From: Ailurus styani
Taxonomy: Eukaryota; Chordata; Mammalia; Carnivora; Ailuridae
DNA length: 64,000 nt
Assembly (NCBI GenBank): GCA_002007465.1
Contig: LNAC01000039.1
Span: forward strand, 1,903,217-1,967,216
Direction: 5' to 3'
Shown here: positions 11,840 through 24,649 of the stretch, in pieces
Layout of the letters: each line of letters starts with the position of its first letter
Position numbering within the stretch: position 1 is the stretch's first letter
Notes under the pieces: generated by a model
The model's input: only the letters and a program-made list of their open reading frames with translations
What the model was told of the DNA's origin: nothing
Databases searched by the model: none
Made by a program: the position numbers and the translations under genes

Positions 11840-13002
11840 TTTTTTTTAGCTGAATAATTTGAAAGAAAGTTTCAACATCTTGATACTTCACTCCGAAGTA
11901 TAAATCTTCTAAAAACGATGACATTCTCCCGCATAACCACAGTTCTGTTATCACACCTAGGAAAAGTAACATGAATGTAATAATATTCCAGATATAGCCC
12001 ATATTTAATTTTTCTCAATTGTACTAAAAAACATCTTTTATAAATTTTTTTTTCCCCTGATATGTTACGTTTGTTTATGATCTTTTTAAAATTTAGAACA
12101 ATACCCCAGTTCTCTGCTTTGGGTTTTGAATGTTTGGTTTTTTGGGTTTGTTTTTTTTTTTTTTTTTGGAACACATCAGAATGTTTTATAATTTGTGTTT
12201 CAATCATCAAACAAAATGTAGAAAACTCAAGAGGAGAAGGAAAGCCTATTGTATTTCCCCATACTTTTGTTTACCAAGTTCATTTCTTCCTGGTATATGA
12301 AAGATTCTTTGTTTTATCATATCCTTTCTGTTTAAATTCCTTTAGCCATTTGTTTAGGGTAGGTCAGCTGTTAACCAATTCCCTTAACTTTCTAAGAATG
12401 CTTGATTTTCTTTCATATTTAAAGGTTATATTCACTGGATACAGGATTTGGGCTTGACATTTCTTTAGCACTTAAAAAATGTTATGCTACTTTCTTCTGG
12501 CCTGCATTAGTTTCTGATTAGAAATCCCCCACCTTTTAAAATTTTTGTTTTAATTGACATTGACTTTTTTGAAGAGCCTAATGCACTTGCCCTATAGGAT
12601 GTCCCATCCATAATCTGGATTTGTTAGATTGCTTCCTCATGATTGGGTTGAGTCAAACATTTAGGCAGAAATACTCTTCATGTTGGGAAACAGTTAATGT
12701 CAGTTTGTTCCACTTTCAGAGATGAAGTTGATTCCTTCGTTAATGAAGTAACTGCCAGGTGTTTTCCATGTTAGGTTACATTTTTCCTTTTATCAATTAT
12801 AACCGGTTGGTGAGGTGATACTCTGAGATTGTGTGACTATCCTATTCCCCAAAAATCTTGAACCCTGTTTTTGATCTATTGATGATCCTTGTCTGAATTA
12901 TTTCCTAGAGAATGACAAAAATGCTGATTTTTCTATCATTTTTTTCTATATATATCAGCTAGCAGTCTTATCTGAAGACAGCTTTGTTTTTTGTTTTTTT
13001 TT

Positions 13003-13193
13003 TCTAAAGATTTTATTTATTTATTTGACAGAGAGAGAGAGATTACAAGTAGGCAGAAAGGCAGGCAGAGAGAGAGGAGGAAGCAGGCTCCCTGCCAAGC
13101 AGGGAGCCCGATGCGGGCCTCGATCCCAGGACCCTGAGATCATGACCTGAGCCGAAAACAGAGGCTTTAACCCACTGAGCCACCCAGGCGTCC
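13003..13193 (-). mobile_element. CanSINE, minus orientation
   Basis: It reads 'aagattttatttatttattt' through 'gctttaacccactgagccac' and 'ccaggcgtcc'. Flanking T and G runs suggest a low-complexity target site. Confidence 0.92.
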
Positions 13194-13619
13194 TGTTTTT
13201 TTTTTTCTTAAATTCAGTGTATTATAAACAATTACTGTCATTATTGGTTTGATCTTCAAATTGTTTGGCCAACAAGAGCCCTTTCAAGTTGCATGTAACC
13301 TGTAGACCTATCCCCATTAATTTCAAAAAACTTCCTTATTTTATGGTATAACAAGATATCCCAGGATCTTTTGCTTTCTTTGCCACCTGGAATTTTAAAA
13401 AGCTACTATTTCTTATCTATTAAATTGGCAAACATTTAAAAGCTCAACAACATACTCAGTTGGTAATGCTGTAGGGAAAAAGCATTTCGCTGATGGGAGT
13501 TCAAAATAGTACAACTTTTTTGGAGAGGAATTTGGCAGTATCTCGTTACGTATGCATTTATCTTTTAATGAAGCAATCCCTATTCATCTGGGAGACTTTC
13601 AAGAATACCAAAAAACATG

Positions 13620-13811
13620 GGGCACCTGGGTGGCTCACTCAGTTAAGGGTCCAACTCCTGATTTCGGCTCAGGTCGTGATCTCGTGGGTGGTGTGATTGA
13701 GCCCTGGGTCCTTGGGCTCCATGCTCAGCAGGGAGTCTGCTTGAGATTCTCTCCCTTTCCCACTCCCCTTGCACTTTCTCTCTCTCAAATAAATAAATCT
13801 AAAAAAAAAAA
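13620..13811 (+). mobile_element. CanSINE, plus orientation
   Basis: Head 'ggcacctgggtggctcactc', older type. A perfect 16-bp TSD 'aataccaaaaaacatg' is at 13604-13619 and 13812-13827. Confidence 0.95.
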
Positions 13812-14053
13812 AATACCAAAAAACATGTACACAAGGTAATTCACCCAGGCATGGTGTAAAATAGCTCAATACTGAAAACAACCTAAATGTCCAACCATAG
13901 AAGCATGGGTGAATAAATTATGGTACAAACCACATAATGGAGTGATATGCAGCTATAAAAGAGGAATGAACAAAGTCTCTATGAGTTGATACACCGTGAT
14001 TTCCAAGATATATTGTTAAGTGAGCAAAGGAAGTTACAAAAGCATGCATATCG

Positions 14054-14271
14054 GGCGCCTGGGTGGCTCAGTGGGTTAAAGCCTCTGCCTTCGGCTCAGG
14101 TCATGATCTCAGGGTCCTGGGATCGAGGCCCGCGTCGGGTTCTCTGCTCAGCAGGGAGCCTGCTTCCTCCTCTCCCTGTCTCTCTGTCTGCCTCTCTGCC
14201 TACTTGTAATCTCTCTCTCTGTGTCAAGTAAATAAATAAATTCTTTAAAAAAACAAAAAAAACAAAAAAAC
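14054..14271 (+). mobile_element. CanSINE, plus orientation, young mustelid-type
   Basis: Head 'ggcgcctgggtggctcagtg' with 'ggttaaagcctctgccttc'. A perfect 18-bp TSD 'acaaaagcatgcatatcg' is at 14036-14053 and 14272-14289. It ends about 140 bases before the last QRSL1 exon. Confidence 0.96.
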
Positions 14272-14392
14272 ACAAAAGCATGCATATCGTATGACTTTTG
14301 TCATTTTTTTTAAACCTTATCTGTCTTACACCTACTAGCACTGGAAAGCACAAGTCTCCCCTTCTCAGGGTGGAGAAGTAATCAGCTAATAG

Positions 14393-14632
<240 letters not shown>

Positions 14633-14995
14633 TGATAAATATAGCATGCAAATTAAAATAATTTGAAGATTTTATATTCGAGAGAAGTTGGATGATCCTG
14701 CTTAATTCCTGTAATTCGGTTCACTGTCAACACAATCATTCCTTGGAATCACTTTTTAAAACTCTTGTGATACAGTTAATTATAAATCATCTATCAGCAT
14801 CTATGAAGTATCACTAAGTGTAAAGTACAGGATTTTTACATTAACACAGACACATGTTCCTGGAAAATGATGCACTCTGCAAAAATGTTCATTAATAAGA
14901 ACAGAGCTTAGAGTACAAGTAAGCTTAGGTATAAGCCTCTCAGAACTTCTACATCTTTGTAACCAAAGTGCTAATAAAAGCTATAATTTGTACCT
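14633..14995 (+). other. QRSL1: QRSL1 3' UTR (probable)
   Basis: AT-rich sequence after the stop with no open frame. The first consensus AATAAA is at 14973-14978. Another AATAAA is at 15081-15086 and could mark a longer form. The true end cannot be fixed without transcripts. Confidence 0.6.
14973..14978 (+). terminator. QRSL1: Candidate QRSL1 polyadenylation signal AATAAA
   Basis: The consensus hexamer lies about 340 bases after the stop, followed 10-20 bases later by 'ataatttgtacc'. It is the first canonical signal downstream of the stop. Confidence 0.55.
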
Positions 14996-16920
14996 CTAGA
15001 GAGAACATGAACAGCCAGGCAGATGGGCAATTCAAACATAATGGAGGCTGTCTTGGGGGATGCTAAAAATGCACAAAAACAATAAAATGGGAATATCTGC
15101 TTCTGAGTGCTGAACAAAGGAGGTAGTAGAAGAGCTCTGAGCACTGGAGGAAGTGCGACCTGCTGGGACCCAGAGTCATGCAAGACTGGGGGTATGCCTC
15201 TCTGGGGAAGAGCCCAGGTGCAGACGCTCTTGATTTCTCTAAAAATAGAGCCGCAGTGACTGAAAACTTTCTCCTGTTTTGCTAAAGATGAAATTATGAC
15301 TTCTGCCATCCCAGAACCCCATGCCAAGGAACCAGAACAATCCATGGGACTTCATTTTCCTATTTACCAACCACAAATGAACTCATGGTGTCACAGAAAC
15401 ATTTGTTGCTACCTAAGAGACCATACTGGACTTGAAACTTGGGAGGCAGTGGAGCGTGATTTTAGTGAGAAAGTTTCAAGATATACAAGTATATCCAGTA
15501 TGAAAAACTGGTAAATAATTTGGTGAGGATGCCAAACATAGGAGGCCCATAGCCTCCTCCCTAACCCCAGCTTCTCTATTACTTACGGTTTCCTTACCTA
15601 CTTAGCTTTCTTTACAGATGCTTTCTGTTTGGATCCGTTGAGCCCAAACAGACATTAACTAGAATCTGTATTCAGTTTGAAAGACAATTTTATGAAGGTC
15701 ACAGATTTAACCACTGTAAAGTTTCATTATTAGACTTGTCTTTGCCAGAACACCATTGTCATCTCATGTTGATCAGGTCTTCTAATTTGGCACTTACGTA
15801 TTACTGATAATTGTAAGTAGAAAGCTGAATTGTTATTTAATAAATTCACATTGTTTAGTAAGGAAAAAGTCTTTTCTAAATACGAAGTACATGGGAGAAA
15901 AGTCAATGTGGCAGAATCTTCTGCAGAGCCACTGGAATGTTGCATGGTAGGAAGTTAGCTTGCCCGTTACTTTCTCATTAATAGTTTTTTGTCCTCCCAG
16001 GATCCTTCCACTCCCAAATAGTCTGACAAACTTTATACAAAATCTTTCTGTGCCAGCCCCACTAGTTTTCTTATAAATCGTGACTCTCACTCCCTAAAAG
16101 AGGAAAAAATTCACGAGACAGAATTACGTTTTTTTATGACAAAGGAAAACCATCTTAATTCGAAGGAGCTAATACGATGTAAAAAGCAAACAAAGAAATC
16201 TTTGCCCCAGTCTTTTTTTAATGTGTGTATAATTTGAAGTGAATCTTTTTCAAAGGACATTTATGTAATTTCTCTTATTCCTGTATCTCTCGAGCTGCAC
16301 TGATGATTTAAATCTGGAAATAGGGAAGTGAAACATTGACTGTTCTCACATAATAATACCCAACTAGCATGAAATAATACCTAATTTGTTTCTTTCTTCT
16401 CCATCTTTACCCTAAATCTAGATCTCATTTTACCAAATCACTGTCTGGGAATTTAAGTGGGAAATGGTTTCTGTATGTCAGCTAATTAAGTCCCAAAATT
16501 GTTAGCAATTCTGAAAGGCGAAGGTGGCTACAAGTCTAAGAGGCGCTCCCTGATAAGACAGCAAAACAAAGGGAAGTTAGACTCAACCACAAGAGCATCA
16601 CTAGAGTGAAAAAATGGGATGAGATCACACAACCTGGCATCCCAACACCACCTAGAGCCCAGGGAGCAAAGGGGAAAGTCAGTGTTCCATGCTGGCCCCC
16701 AATGTTCCCAAGAAAATCACTTGAAACCAGGGAGGCAGAATGTTCTCTTTGGCTCTTTGCTACCAGGTCATCAGGAACACAGAGGACCTTGAGCTGGCCA
16801 GAAGAGACAGTCTGATACCAAAAAGGAGCTTCTAAAAATGACAAGGAACAGTGACCCTATTAGGAAATCACCTGTGCCTTCTAACATAGGCAAAAAATAC
16901 CTTTAGGATTTTACTTTTTA
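14996..16920. other. Intergenic sequence without recognised features
   Basis: About 1.9 kb just after QRSL1. Open frames on either strand are 60-124 residues, lack family similarity that I can see and have no splice or promoter context. Repeats are few here, so any conserved element would be worth comparing across mammals. Confidence 0.6.
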
Positions 16921-16924
16921 TTTT

Positions 16925-17123
16925 TTTAAAAAAGATTTTATTCATTTATTTGAGAGAGAATGAGCAAGAGAGAGCCAGCATGGGCGGTGGGGAGGGGCAG
17001 AGGGAGAAAGAAAAGCAGACTCCCCGCTGAGCAGGGAGCCCACCACGAGGCTCCATCCCAGGACCTGGGGTCATGACCTGAGCTGAAGGCAGATGCCCAA
17101 CAGACTGAGCCACCCAGACGCAA
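16925..17123 (-). mobile_element. CanSINE, minus orientation
   Basis: 'aaagattttattcatttatt' through 'gactgagccacccagacgc'. Moderately diverged. Confidence 0.9.
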
Positions 17124-17814
17124 CATTCCCCACCCCCCACTGCCTTTAGGATGTAGGACTGTGAACAGAGCACCAGTAGGTAGAGCTCAAGGATGTTGCA
17201 AATTGTGTCATTCCCTGCTCCAGTCAAGGGAGGGGAGCAAGCTAATGGAATTTTCACAATAGCTTCTGCTATGAATTTTCATTCATTAACTACTTTTGAT
17301 CTCCCTCCCTCTCCTCAAGTATCTGACTATCTATACCAAGGTTAAATGGATGTTGACTGTGCAAGCCTGGGGTAAGATATGTTCATTGTATTTAGAAGCA
17401 CCAGAGCACTGTTTAAAGTAGAAGGTCTTGCTCAGTTATTTCATGACTTAAGCAGTGTGTACACTAGAACATAAACCTGAAGATTTAATAAAGGCAAATG
17501 ACATGAGAAGAGCCCAGCCAATATTAAACAAAAATAATTACGAGAGGATTTTGAGGGTTTTTTTTTTCATTTCTTTTTCTTTACACCTCAATGGAATATA
17601 AATCCAGAAGGATTTTAGGCAATTTATTAAAAACATATTATTACAATGGCATAAAAGTAAATAGTTGAGAAAATGAGTAAAGTGATAAAAGTAACAAAAA
17701 AAGATAAAACTAGGAATAAAGTTTAAAATAAAAATGCTTCTCAAGGTATTTATGTAGATGCTTAAGGCTGTGTAGTATGACACAGTAGGAAGCTTTCCAG
17801 TAGCTTATCTAGTA
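17124..17814. other. Intergenic AT-rich sequence
   Basis: No gene or clear repeat recognised. Bases 17530-17760 are A-rich on the plus strand and yield only a low-complexity frame. Confidence 0.5.
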
Positions 17815-18020
17815 GATAAGGGCACCAGATTTAAAAATCAAATAAACTTGGGTTTGAACCCTATTACTGCCATTTATGAACTGTGTAACCTGTCTGAGCT
17901 TCAATATCCTGACTTGTAAGATAGAGATAATATTTACTCCAAGGGATGGTTGGGAGGATTAAATTTAAATATGCACAGTGAAAGCACCTAGCATGATGCC
18001 TGATTAACTAAGTGCTTATA
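17815..18020 (+). mobile_element. MIR SINE
   Basis: 'cttgggtttgaaccctatta', 'gaactgtgtaacctgtctga', 'gataatatttactccaaggg' and 'gcacctagcatgatgcctga' cover nearly the whole MIR consensus in order. Confidence 0.85.
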
Positions 18021-18072
18021 ATTTGTAGCTATAAGTAAGCACACAATTATAAACTTAAGTCATTTTCTTATA

Positions 18073-18205
18073 CAGCTGACCCCTGAACAACACAGGTTTG
18101 AATTGCATGGGCTCACATGTGAATTTCTTTTATAAGTACAGTACTGTAAATGTATTTTCCTTATGGTTTTCTTAATAAAATTTTCTCTTACTTTATTGTT
18201 ACAAA
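18073..18205 (+). mobile_element. Tigger-like DNA transposon fragment
   Basis: 'tgacccctgaacaacacagg' followed by 'acagtactgtaaatgtattt' and 'tattgttacaaatacagtat' is a familiar mammalian repeat start that I associate with Tigger-type elements. The family call is tentative. Confidence 0.5.
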
Positions 18206-18349
18206 TACAGTATATAATACACATAGCTCCCCAATGATCTGGCTTCCCCTGAGGATGAAGTTTAAAATATCAGGAAGAACCGATGGCCTGCCTATTTCTA
18301 AACCAATTCCCATGAGCTTTTTTTTTTTGATAAAAATTGGCTAACACAG

Positions 18350-18528
18350 GGCGCCTGGGTGGCTCAGTGGGTTAAAGCCTCTGCCTTCGGCTCAGGTCAT
18401 GATCTCAGGGTCCTGGGATTGAGGCCCACATCGGGCTCTCTGCTCAGCAGGGAGCCTGCTTCCTCCTCTCTCTGCCTACTTGTAATCTCTCTCTCTGTAT
18501 CAAATAAATAAATAAAATCTTAGAAAAA
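18350..18528 (+). mobile_element. CanSINE, young mustelid-type
   Basis: 'ggcgcctgggtggctcagtg' head and (aaat)n plus A tail. A perfect 18-bp TSD 'aaaaattggctaacacag' is at 18332-18349 and 18529-18546. Confidence 0.96.
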
Positions 18529-18641
18529 AAAAATTGGCTAACACAGCGTTCAAAGACCTGAAGGTCTTCAAAAGGCCTCTGTGCTCTGCCAATCAAACGA
18601 AGGGCAAGACCAACATGCTCTTTTAAAAACAAAGCTTCCCA

Positions 18642-18805
18642 GGACACCTGGGTGGCGCAGTCGGTTAAGTGACTTCCTTCAGCTTAGATCATGATGCCAG
18701 GGTCCTGGGATCCAGTCCCACATTGAGCTTCTTACTCAGTGGGGAGCCTATTTCACCTGTTGCTCCCCCTGCTTGTGGTCTTTCTCTCTTAAAAAAAAAA
18801 AAAAA
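18642..18805 (+). mobile_element. CanSINE, older type
   Basis: 'ggacacctgggtggcgcagt' head, diverged body, poly(A) at 18791-18805. No clean TSD was seen. Confidence 0.85.
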
Positions 18806-18809
18806 TTAA

Positions 18810-20000
18810 GGCTCCCAAAATATGGCTATCCCAAATAGCCATAACTTTCCAGGGGGTGGGGAAAGTTTTGACAGAGCCAAGTTCTTCCTCATAAAACTCC
18901 GTTCCATTCCCATATATAGGTAGATACACAGATAACTGAAGCCCCAAATTACAACATCTTCACTGCAATTATTTTAACACAGGAAAATTTTAAGGTCGAT
19001 GTTACCAATGACCTGCTCCTATAGCCATCAGGGGAAACAAAAGTTAAAGAACCCATTGGACATCTAATGGTAACTATTTTCTAAGACAAATTTTTTTGCA
19101 AAGTGGACCTGCAGAATAATGTGATGGAATTTGTGTCAGACACCTGCCAAGATAGTAATTGACAATTTTAGCAGAGTTCATTTAGTGGGACCAGATGTCT
19201 AGAGAGGCCAACCGTAGTATAGAATTGTTAACTCTCTGATTTCTGTGATAAGGACGAGGGGTGTATGCATCTAAATCATCCCAAACTGGTTTCAAGTCAT
19301 TAACATACAAACTAAAAGGAAGCAAGGCTGGAATTCGGAGTTTTAAGACTCAAAATAACAAAGTAAATTCTAATAGAGTATTCTCAGAACCATTTTATAG
19401 CATGCATGTAAAAATACATAGAGCATCAAATTACACGCAAATTATTTTCTTAGCTATACAAGTCTATTTCTTTATGGAAATGGCAGGTAATTGGTACAGA
19501 ATTAAGGTAGTTGTAATGGGAAAAGAAGTGAGACAACATAAAGTGAAAATTAGAATTTAGAGCTTAACTGGATTAGAGGGTAGGAGAGAAAGGAGGGAAA
19601 GAACCATGATTTTTATCCTGAAATAACCAGAGAACTAGTTCTCACAACTAGAAGAATGATGCCTTTCTTATTAAAAACAAAGAAAATGATTTGTAGGGTC
19701 TGAAGATGAATTTCACAACCAAGTGGAAATACCTAATGTTGGAAGAAGAGGCAAGTAAAATGGAGTTTGGGGGAGTCAAAAGGATAATAAATAGTGAAGT
19801 CTCTACATTGAGTTTCTTCTTCCCCCATGTTTTATGATGAAAATTTTCAAATATAAAACACATACACCACGTATATTCTACCAATGCAATTTTACTGTAT
19901 TTCCTTTATCACATATCTACCCTCCATTATCTCTATTCATCCATCAATCTACCTTATTTTTAAAATATTTATATCAAAGCACATTTTGCCCTAAATATTT
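18810..20000. other. Intergenic sequence
   Basis: No gene recognised. A 99-residue open frame at 19261-19560 has no recognisable domain and is probably chance. Some of 19830-20000 may be the start of the antisense L1 that follows. Confidence 0.5.
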
Positions 20001-21600
20001 AAGCACACCAAACATTGACTGGAGTTCAGTATTTGTTTATGGGTTTTTAAAAGGTAAAACTTATATACAATCAAATGCACAAATCTTTACTATATGTCCC
20101 TTGAGTTTTGACAAATGCATATACCTATATAACCCAACCTTATCAAAATAGAGACCACAGTACTATAATTTCCATCACTCCAGAAAATTATCTCATGTCC
20201 TCCGTCAGTCCCTGCTCCCACCCCTCCAGAGCCAACCATTCTTCAGTTTTTCCCCAACACATTTAGTCTTATTTATTCTAGAATTACATATGAATGTAAT
20301 GTGCATTGGGTTACTTAAAAGATTATTAGGGGAATGCAAGTTCTCAGCTTTTGAATCTGATTTGAACAGAGTTTAAGAGGTTTGCATGTTTAAGTTATAA
20401 TGGTAATATATGTTCTCTGTGCTGGTGGTGAGAGAGAAAACACACAAAAAAGAATAAAAATCACTTGTTACCTCACCATCTACACATGTATCTAAATACA
20501 TGTATGTAAATACAGATGTAGATATATGTATTTTGTTAACAAAATTGGTGTCCTGTTTCTCACAGCTGTGTAGCCATCACCACTAGGTTCCAGAACTTTT
20601 TCATCAGCCCAACGTCCATAACCAGTCCTATCCCATTCCACTCTCTTCTTAGCTCCTGGCAACCACCACTTTATCTTCCGGTTCTATGAAGTTGTCTTTT
20701 TCTATGAAGTTGTCTTTTCTGGACATTTTGTATCAGATGGAATCATACGGCATGTCAGTAACTTTTTGTGTCTGGCTTCTTAGAAAAATATTTTCAAGGT
20801 CTATGAATGTATCAATGTCTTATTGGTTTTTAGGCCTAAATAATATTCCAATGTGTAGACATATCACAATTTGTCTATTTATTCATCAGTTTATGGACTT
20901 TCGGATTATTGCCATTTTTGGAATGAATAATCTTGCTATGAACATTCATATACAAGAATTTGTGTGGATGTGTTTTCGTTTTGCTTGAATATATACCTAG
21001 GGGTAGAACAAATGGGCCATACGGTAACTCTGTATTTAACCTTTATTTCCCCGGTATCTAACTTTTTGAGGAACTGCCCAATTGTTTCCCAAAGTGGCTG
21101 CTCATTTTCTATTCCCATCAGCAATATACAAGGGTTCCAATTTCTCCACATCCTTGCCAACACTTGGTATTGTCTATTTTCTTACCACAGCCATCCCAGA
21201 GAATGTGAAGTGATATCTCACTGTAGTTTTGATTTGCATTTCTCTAATGACTAATGATATTGAGTATCTTTTCATGTGCTTACTTTATATATAAAACTAT
21301 TTTGGAGAAATGTCTATTCAAATCTTTTGCTCATTTTAAAATTGAGTTTTCTTTTTATTGCTGAATTTGAGTTATTTTAAAAAATTACTTTGGATAGAAA
21401 TCCCTTATCAGACATATGATTCATCAATAACTTTTCCACTTCTATAAGCTGCCTTTTCATGTTCTTGATGGTTTTCTTAGAAGCAGTTAAGTTTTTTTAT
21501 TTTGATGAAGTCTAATTTATCTATATTTGCTCTTGTGGTTTTTGCCTTTGGTGTCATATGTCAAATGTATCTAATATATTTTAGTAAATGGTATGAAGAA
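20000..21600 (-). mobile_element. Long antisense LINE-1 3' portion
   Basis: 'ccagaactttttcatcagcc', 'cctggcaaccaccactttat', 'catttttggaatgaataatc', 'cccaaagtggctgctcattt' and 'tctccacatccttgccaaca' are the reverse strand of the L1 3' UTR and ORF2 end, in order, over about 1.6 kb. The frame at 20936-21163 on the minus strand is a remnant of L1 sequence. An 18-bp tandem duplication sits at 20683-20718. Confidence 0.85.
20683..20718 (+). repeat. Exact 18-bp tandem duplication
   Basis: 'tctatgaagttgtctttt' occurs twice back to back (20683-20700, 20701-20718) inside the antisense L1. Confidence 0.9.
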
Positions 21601-22009
21601 GGCATCTAACTTAAAAAAATACCAATTAACTCAGTACCTGTTCACACTATTATTATAGTCTAAAAGCTTATATATAGTTAGGTCTGATTTTGGCTTGTTG
21701 TCAAAGCTTTGTTAGTTTTTCTCAAGGCAACCCCCAGAGTAGCCTGAGTGTAGCATTCAAAAAACAGTGAGACCTACAGTTGTGCTTCTGCCCACTTTAG
21801 TATAGCCAGGTATCTCACGTTCTGAGGTATTTATTAAATGTTTATTGAATTGAATCTGAGTTGAAGCGAACTGAATTGGAAAATGATTTGAGGAAGGAGA
21901 AGTATGAACAATCACAGAATAGCCAACACTGTGTCCCAGCATTGTTCACATTGTTTCTCCATTTCTGCTGAGGTCATCTCTGCTCTTGCCAAAACTGCTC
22001 TTTCGACAC

Positions 22010-22110
22010 TTTTTTTCTTAAGTTTTTATTTAAATTCCAGTGAGCCAACATGCAGTGCAATATTGCTTCCGGTGCACAGCTAAGTGATTCAACACCTTCT
22101 CAATACAATT
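22010..22110 (-). mobile_element. Carnivore L1 3' tail, antisense fragment
   Basis: 'aagtttttatttaaattcca' followed by 'caacatgcagtgcaatattg' and 'aagtgattcaacacctt' resembles the antisense end of carnivore L1 3' UTRs. Confidence 0.55.
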
Positions 22111-22472
22111 GTGGCAATCGCTAATGTTGTTTGCCAAATATTTCCAGTTCTCTCTACTCTCAGACCCTCCTGTGGTGAGGTGGACTCAAGTGCCTAATTC
22201 CAGTCAGTGCATTCCGAGTGGAAGTATCATGTGTTTGGGCCAGAGTTTGCCAGGTGGGTACTCTCCAGAATTCTCTTTCCTCTCCAGCAATGTTCAAAAT
22301 GGTGGCTGCTCTATCAGCTTGAGTCCCTGAGTGACTAAGGTTAGTAGAGTTCCTCTGTCAAACCAGTGAATGGGTAGTGTGAGCAAAAAAGAAAACTTTT
22401 TAAAATTTTTGTTGTTTTAAGCCATTAAAATTTGGGGTGGAATGTTCATGAAGCATAACAGCCTATCTCAAC
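22111..22472 (+). mobile_element. MLT1-type (MaLR/ERVL) solo LTR
   Basis: 'atggtggctgctctatcagc', 'tgagtccctgagtgactaag' and the end 'gttgttttaagccattaaaa' with 'tggggtggaatgttcatgaa' are typical of the 3' half of MLT1 LTRs. The 5' half is diverged. Confidence 0.7.
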
Positions 22473-23736
22473 CAACACCCCAGCCATTGTCCTCCTACTC
22501 TTGAGTCACTGGTCTACTTTTTTTGAATGGGAGCTAAAGGAAGAGCTTCAGGTGGCGCATGAAGAAATTGGGCCTGAAGTGATTTCACATTTTTGCCCTC
22601 ATTCACTCCTCTCAGATGCGTAACAACTTCAACTACATTTTAGGGTAACTCCAACATTTGTATGTAGAAGCTGAGTATTCCAGAACTGTCCCAGTGTCCA
22701 AAAAATGAAGTGCCTGGTAAATTAGCATTTCCATAAAAAGTAAAAGAAACATTTACATAGTTACATTAAATAGGTAATAATTTACAGAGGAAAAAAGACC
22801 TAGTTTCCAGTAAGGGCAAAACATTCAACACTGCCCAGAAAGATCACTATAAAGAAATGTGAGAGTAACTCACTAAATTTGATACATATTTATTATTTTT
22901 CAATCTATTTCATGACCTTTTATGCTTCTATTTAATGGACATTTACAAAACGCTTAACATTGATCTTGTGCCCATTATCCAAATGCATTAAACAGTGAGG
23001 TCCAGCAAAATAGAAATTGGTATAAACTATGAGCAATTAGCATAAACAAAATGGATGTATATAATTTGATAAATTGATCATTTGGCAACTTGCTGTCTTG
23101 ACCTAGAGCTTTTATAATCATAATCCAGGTAATATTAGGGAAAGAGAAAGAAGTAGCACTTTGTATCAAAGAGTTTTAACACACTTTTTTCTTTTCTTTG
23201 CTTGACAGTGATTAATTAGAATTTCAACATTGCTAGAAGAAACAATTTAGCTAAGGGTTTCAAAGGGAATTTAAACTTATCCCTTTGGCTCTGTATGGGG
23301 CATAAAACTCTTGGTATAAGAGCACTTCCACTAGGAAAGGATTATACACTTTGAAGCTTAATGAAATGCCAGTATGAAATAATTACTAGCAAAGAAACTA
23401 GGGCTACTACAGAATTAACTTGAAATTGGAATTAACTTTGGAATTAATCTAACAGATAAATTGTATTGCCACCATTATAGGCGGGCAATTTAAACATTAG
23501 TTGAAAATGATATTTTTATTTTTATCATGCATTGTTTTTATGAAAACCATCACACTTTCCAAACACAAATGAGGTCTCAAAATATGCTTGATCAATATGT
23601 TATATACATATTGCAGCAAATGCCTATAACCATATCTAAAGAGTAAACATTTAAGTCAAAAAAAAAACTATTAAAATATTTACTTTATAGATAAGTTACT
23701 GTCGTCTCAGTCTGAAAACCATATCTCCTCTTCTGT
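22473..23736. other. Intergenic AT-rich sequence
   Basis: No coding feature recognised. Only short frames occur. Bases 22900-23170 carry a 64-residue minus-strand frame with no visible domain. Confidence 0.5.
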
Positions 23737-23924
23737 CTTTTTTTTTTTTAAGATTTTATTTATTTATTTGACAGAGAGAGAGAGATTACAAGTAGGCAGA
23801 GAGAGAGGAGGAAGCAGGCTCCCCACTCAGCAGGGAGCCCGATGCGGGGCTCGATCCCAGGACCCTGAGATCATGACCTGAGCCGAAGGCAGACACTCAA
23901 CCAACTAAGCCACCCAGGAGCCTC
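23737..23924 (-). mobile_element. CanSINE, minus orientation
   Basis: 'taagattttatttatttatt' through 'aactaagccacccaggagcc'. It sits at the junction with an antisense L1. Confidence 0.92.
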
Positions 23925-24170
23925 TCCATTTTTAATTTCTTGAGGAACCTCCATACTGTTTTCCACGATGACTGTAACATTTTACATTCCCACCAAAAAT
24001 GTATGAGGCTTCCCTTTTCTTCACATCCTCACCAACACTTGTTATTTCTTGTCTCTTTTATTGTAGCCATTCTAACTAATGTGAGGTGATCTCTCATTGT
24101 GGTTTCGATTTGGGTTAGTGAGGATTAGTGATGTTGAGCATCTTTTCATGTGTCTGCCATTATATGTCTT
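23925..24170 (-). mobile_element. Antisense L1 3' fragment
   Basis: 'gaggaacctccatactgttt', 'cttcacatcctcaccaacac' and 'tgttgagcatcttttcatgt' are reverse-strand L1 ORF2 end/3' UTR. Confidence 0.85.
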
Positions 24171-24267
24171 TGAATCCTCTTCCACTGCTCATCTGATTAA
24201 TTCCAACTCATTCTTTAAGACTTGGCCTAGGCATGCTCTTTCCAAAAGTCTTCTCTTTCTTGTATGC

Positions 24268-24294
24268 ACATGCACACACACACACACACACACA
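24268..24294 (+). repeat. (CA)n microsatellite
   Basis: About 12 ca units following 'gcacatg'. Confidence 0.9.
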
Positions 24295-24649
24295 AAGTTA
24301 CTTTCATGTCACTGTGCCAATCAAAACTCTGACATATCTATATCATAAGTTTTATTATACTGTATTATGCTTCCCTATGAGATAGTCTTATCACCATACT
24401 ACAAATTCTTGAAGGTAACAAATATGTCTCAATTATTTTGTGTTCTCCAATATCTACTATCTAGAAGACAATTAATGTTTGTTGAATTAACCAATTAATA
24501 TCATGAAGTTGTCAATGTACCACTGTTTCCATAAAACTAAAAGACATAAATAAAAAGAAGTTGTAATAACTGGAAGGAGAGTTAAAATTATCACTTTCAG
24601 ATTATATAATTGCATTTCTTCGAAAACCCAAAAGAATTGACTGAGAAAT

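Larger units (their letters stand above)
11690..13350 (-). mobile_element. Antisense L1M (old) 3' UTR block
   Basis: 'aatttt-caaacctacagaaa', 'agaatggtataatgaatacc', 'cataaccacagttctgttat' and 'gatgatccttgtctgaatta' occur in the order expected for the reverse strand of an old L1 3' UTR. Bases about 12240-12530 may be a second antisense L1 piece nested inside, reading 'ttcactggatacaggatttg' and 'cttctggcctgcattagttt'. A (CA)n repeat and a SINE also interrupt it. Confidence 0.6.
13400..14345 (+). mobile_element. L1M 3' region, sense, carrying two CanSINE insertions
   Basis: 'aattggcaaacatttaaaag', 'ggagaggaatttggcagtat', 'gaaaacaacctaaatgtcca' and 'gaataaattatggtacaaac' follow an old L1 3' end. 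SINEs at 13620-13811 and 14054-14271 split it, each with a clean TSD. Some spacing is lost, so this is a diverged copy. Confidence 0.7.

Noticed and set aside
12062..12457. 131-residue plus-strand open frame
   Set aside because: It lies in antisense L1 sequence, is F/L-rich with homopolymer T runs, and has no domain.
14054..14130. tRNA-like heads of CanSINEs as tRNA genes
   Set aside because: They derive from tRNA-Lys but lack an intact cloverleaf and are SINE promoters at most. No functional tRNA gene was seen.
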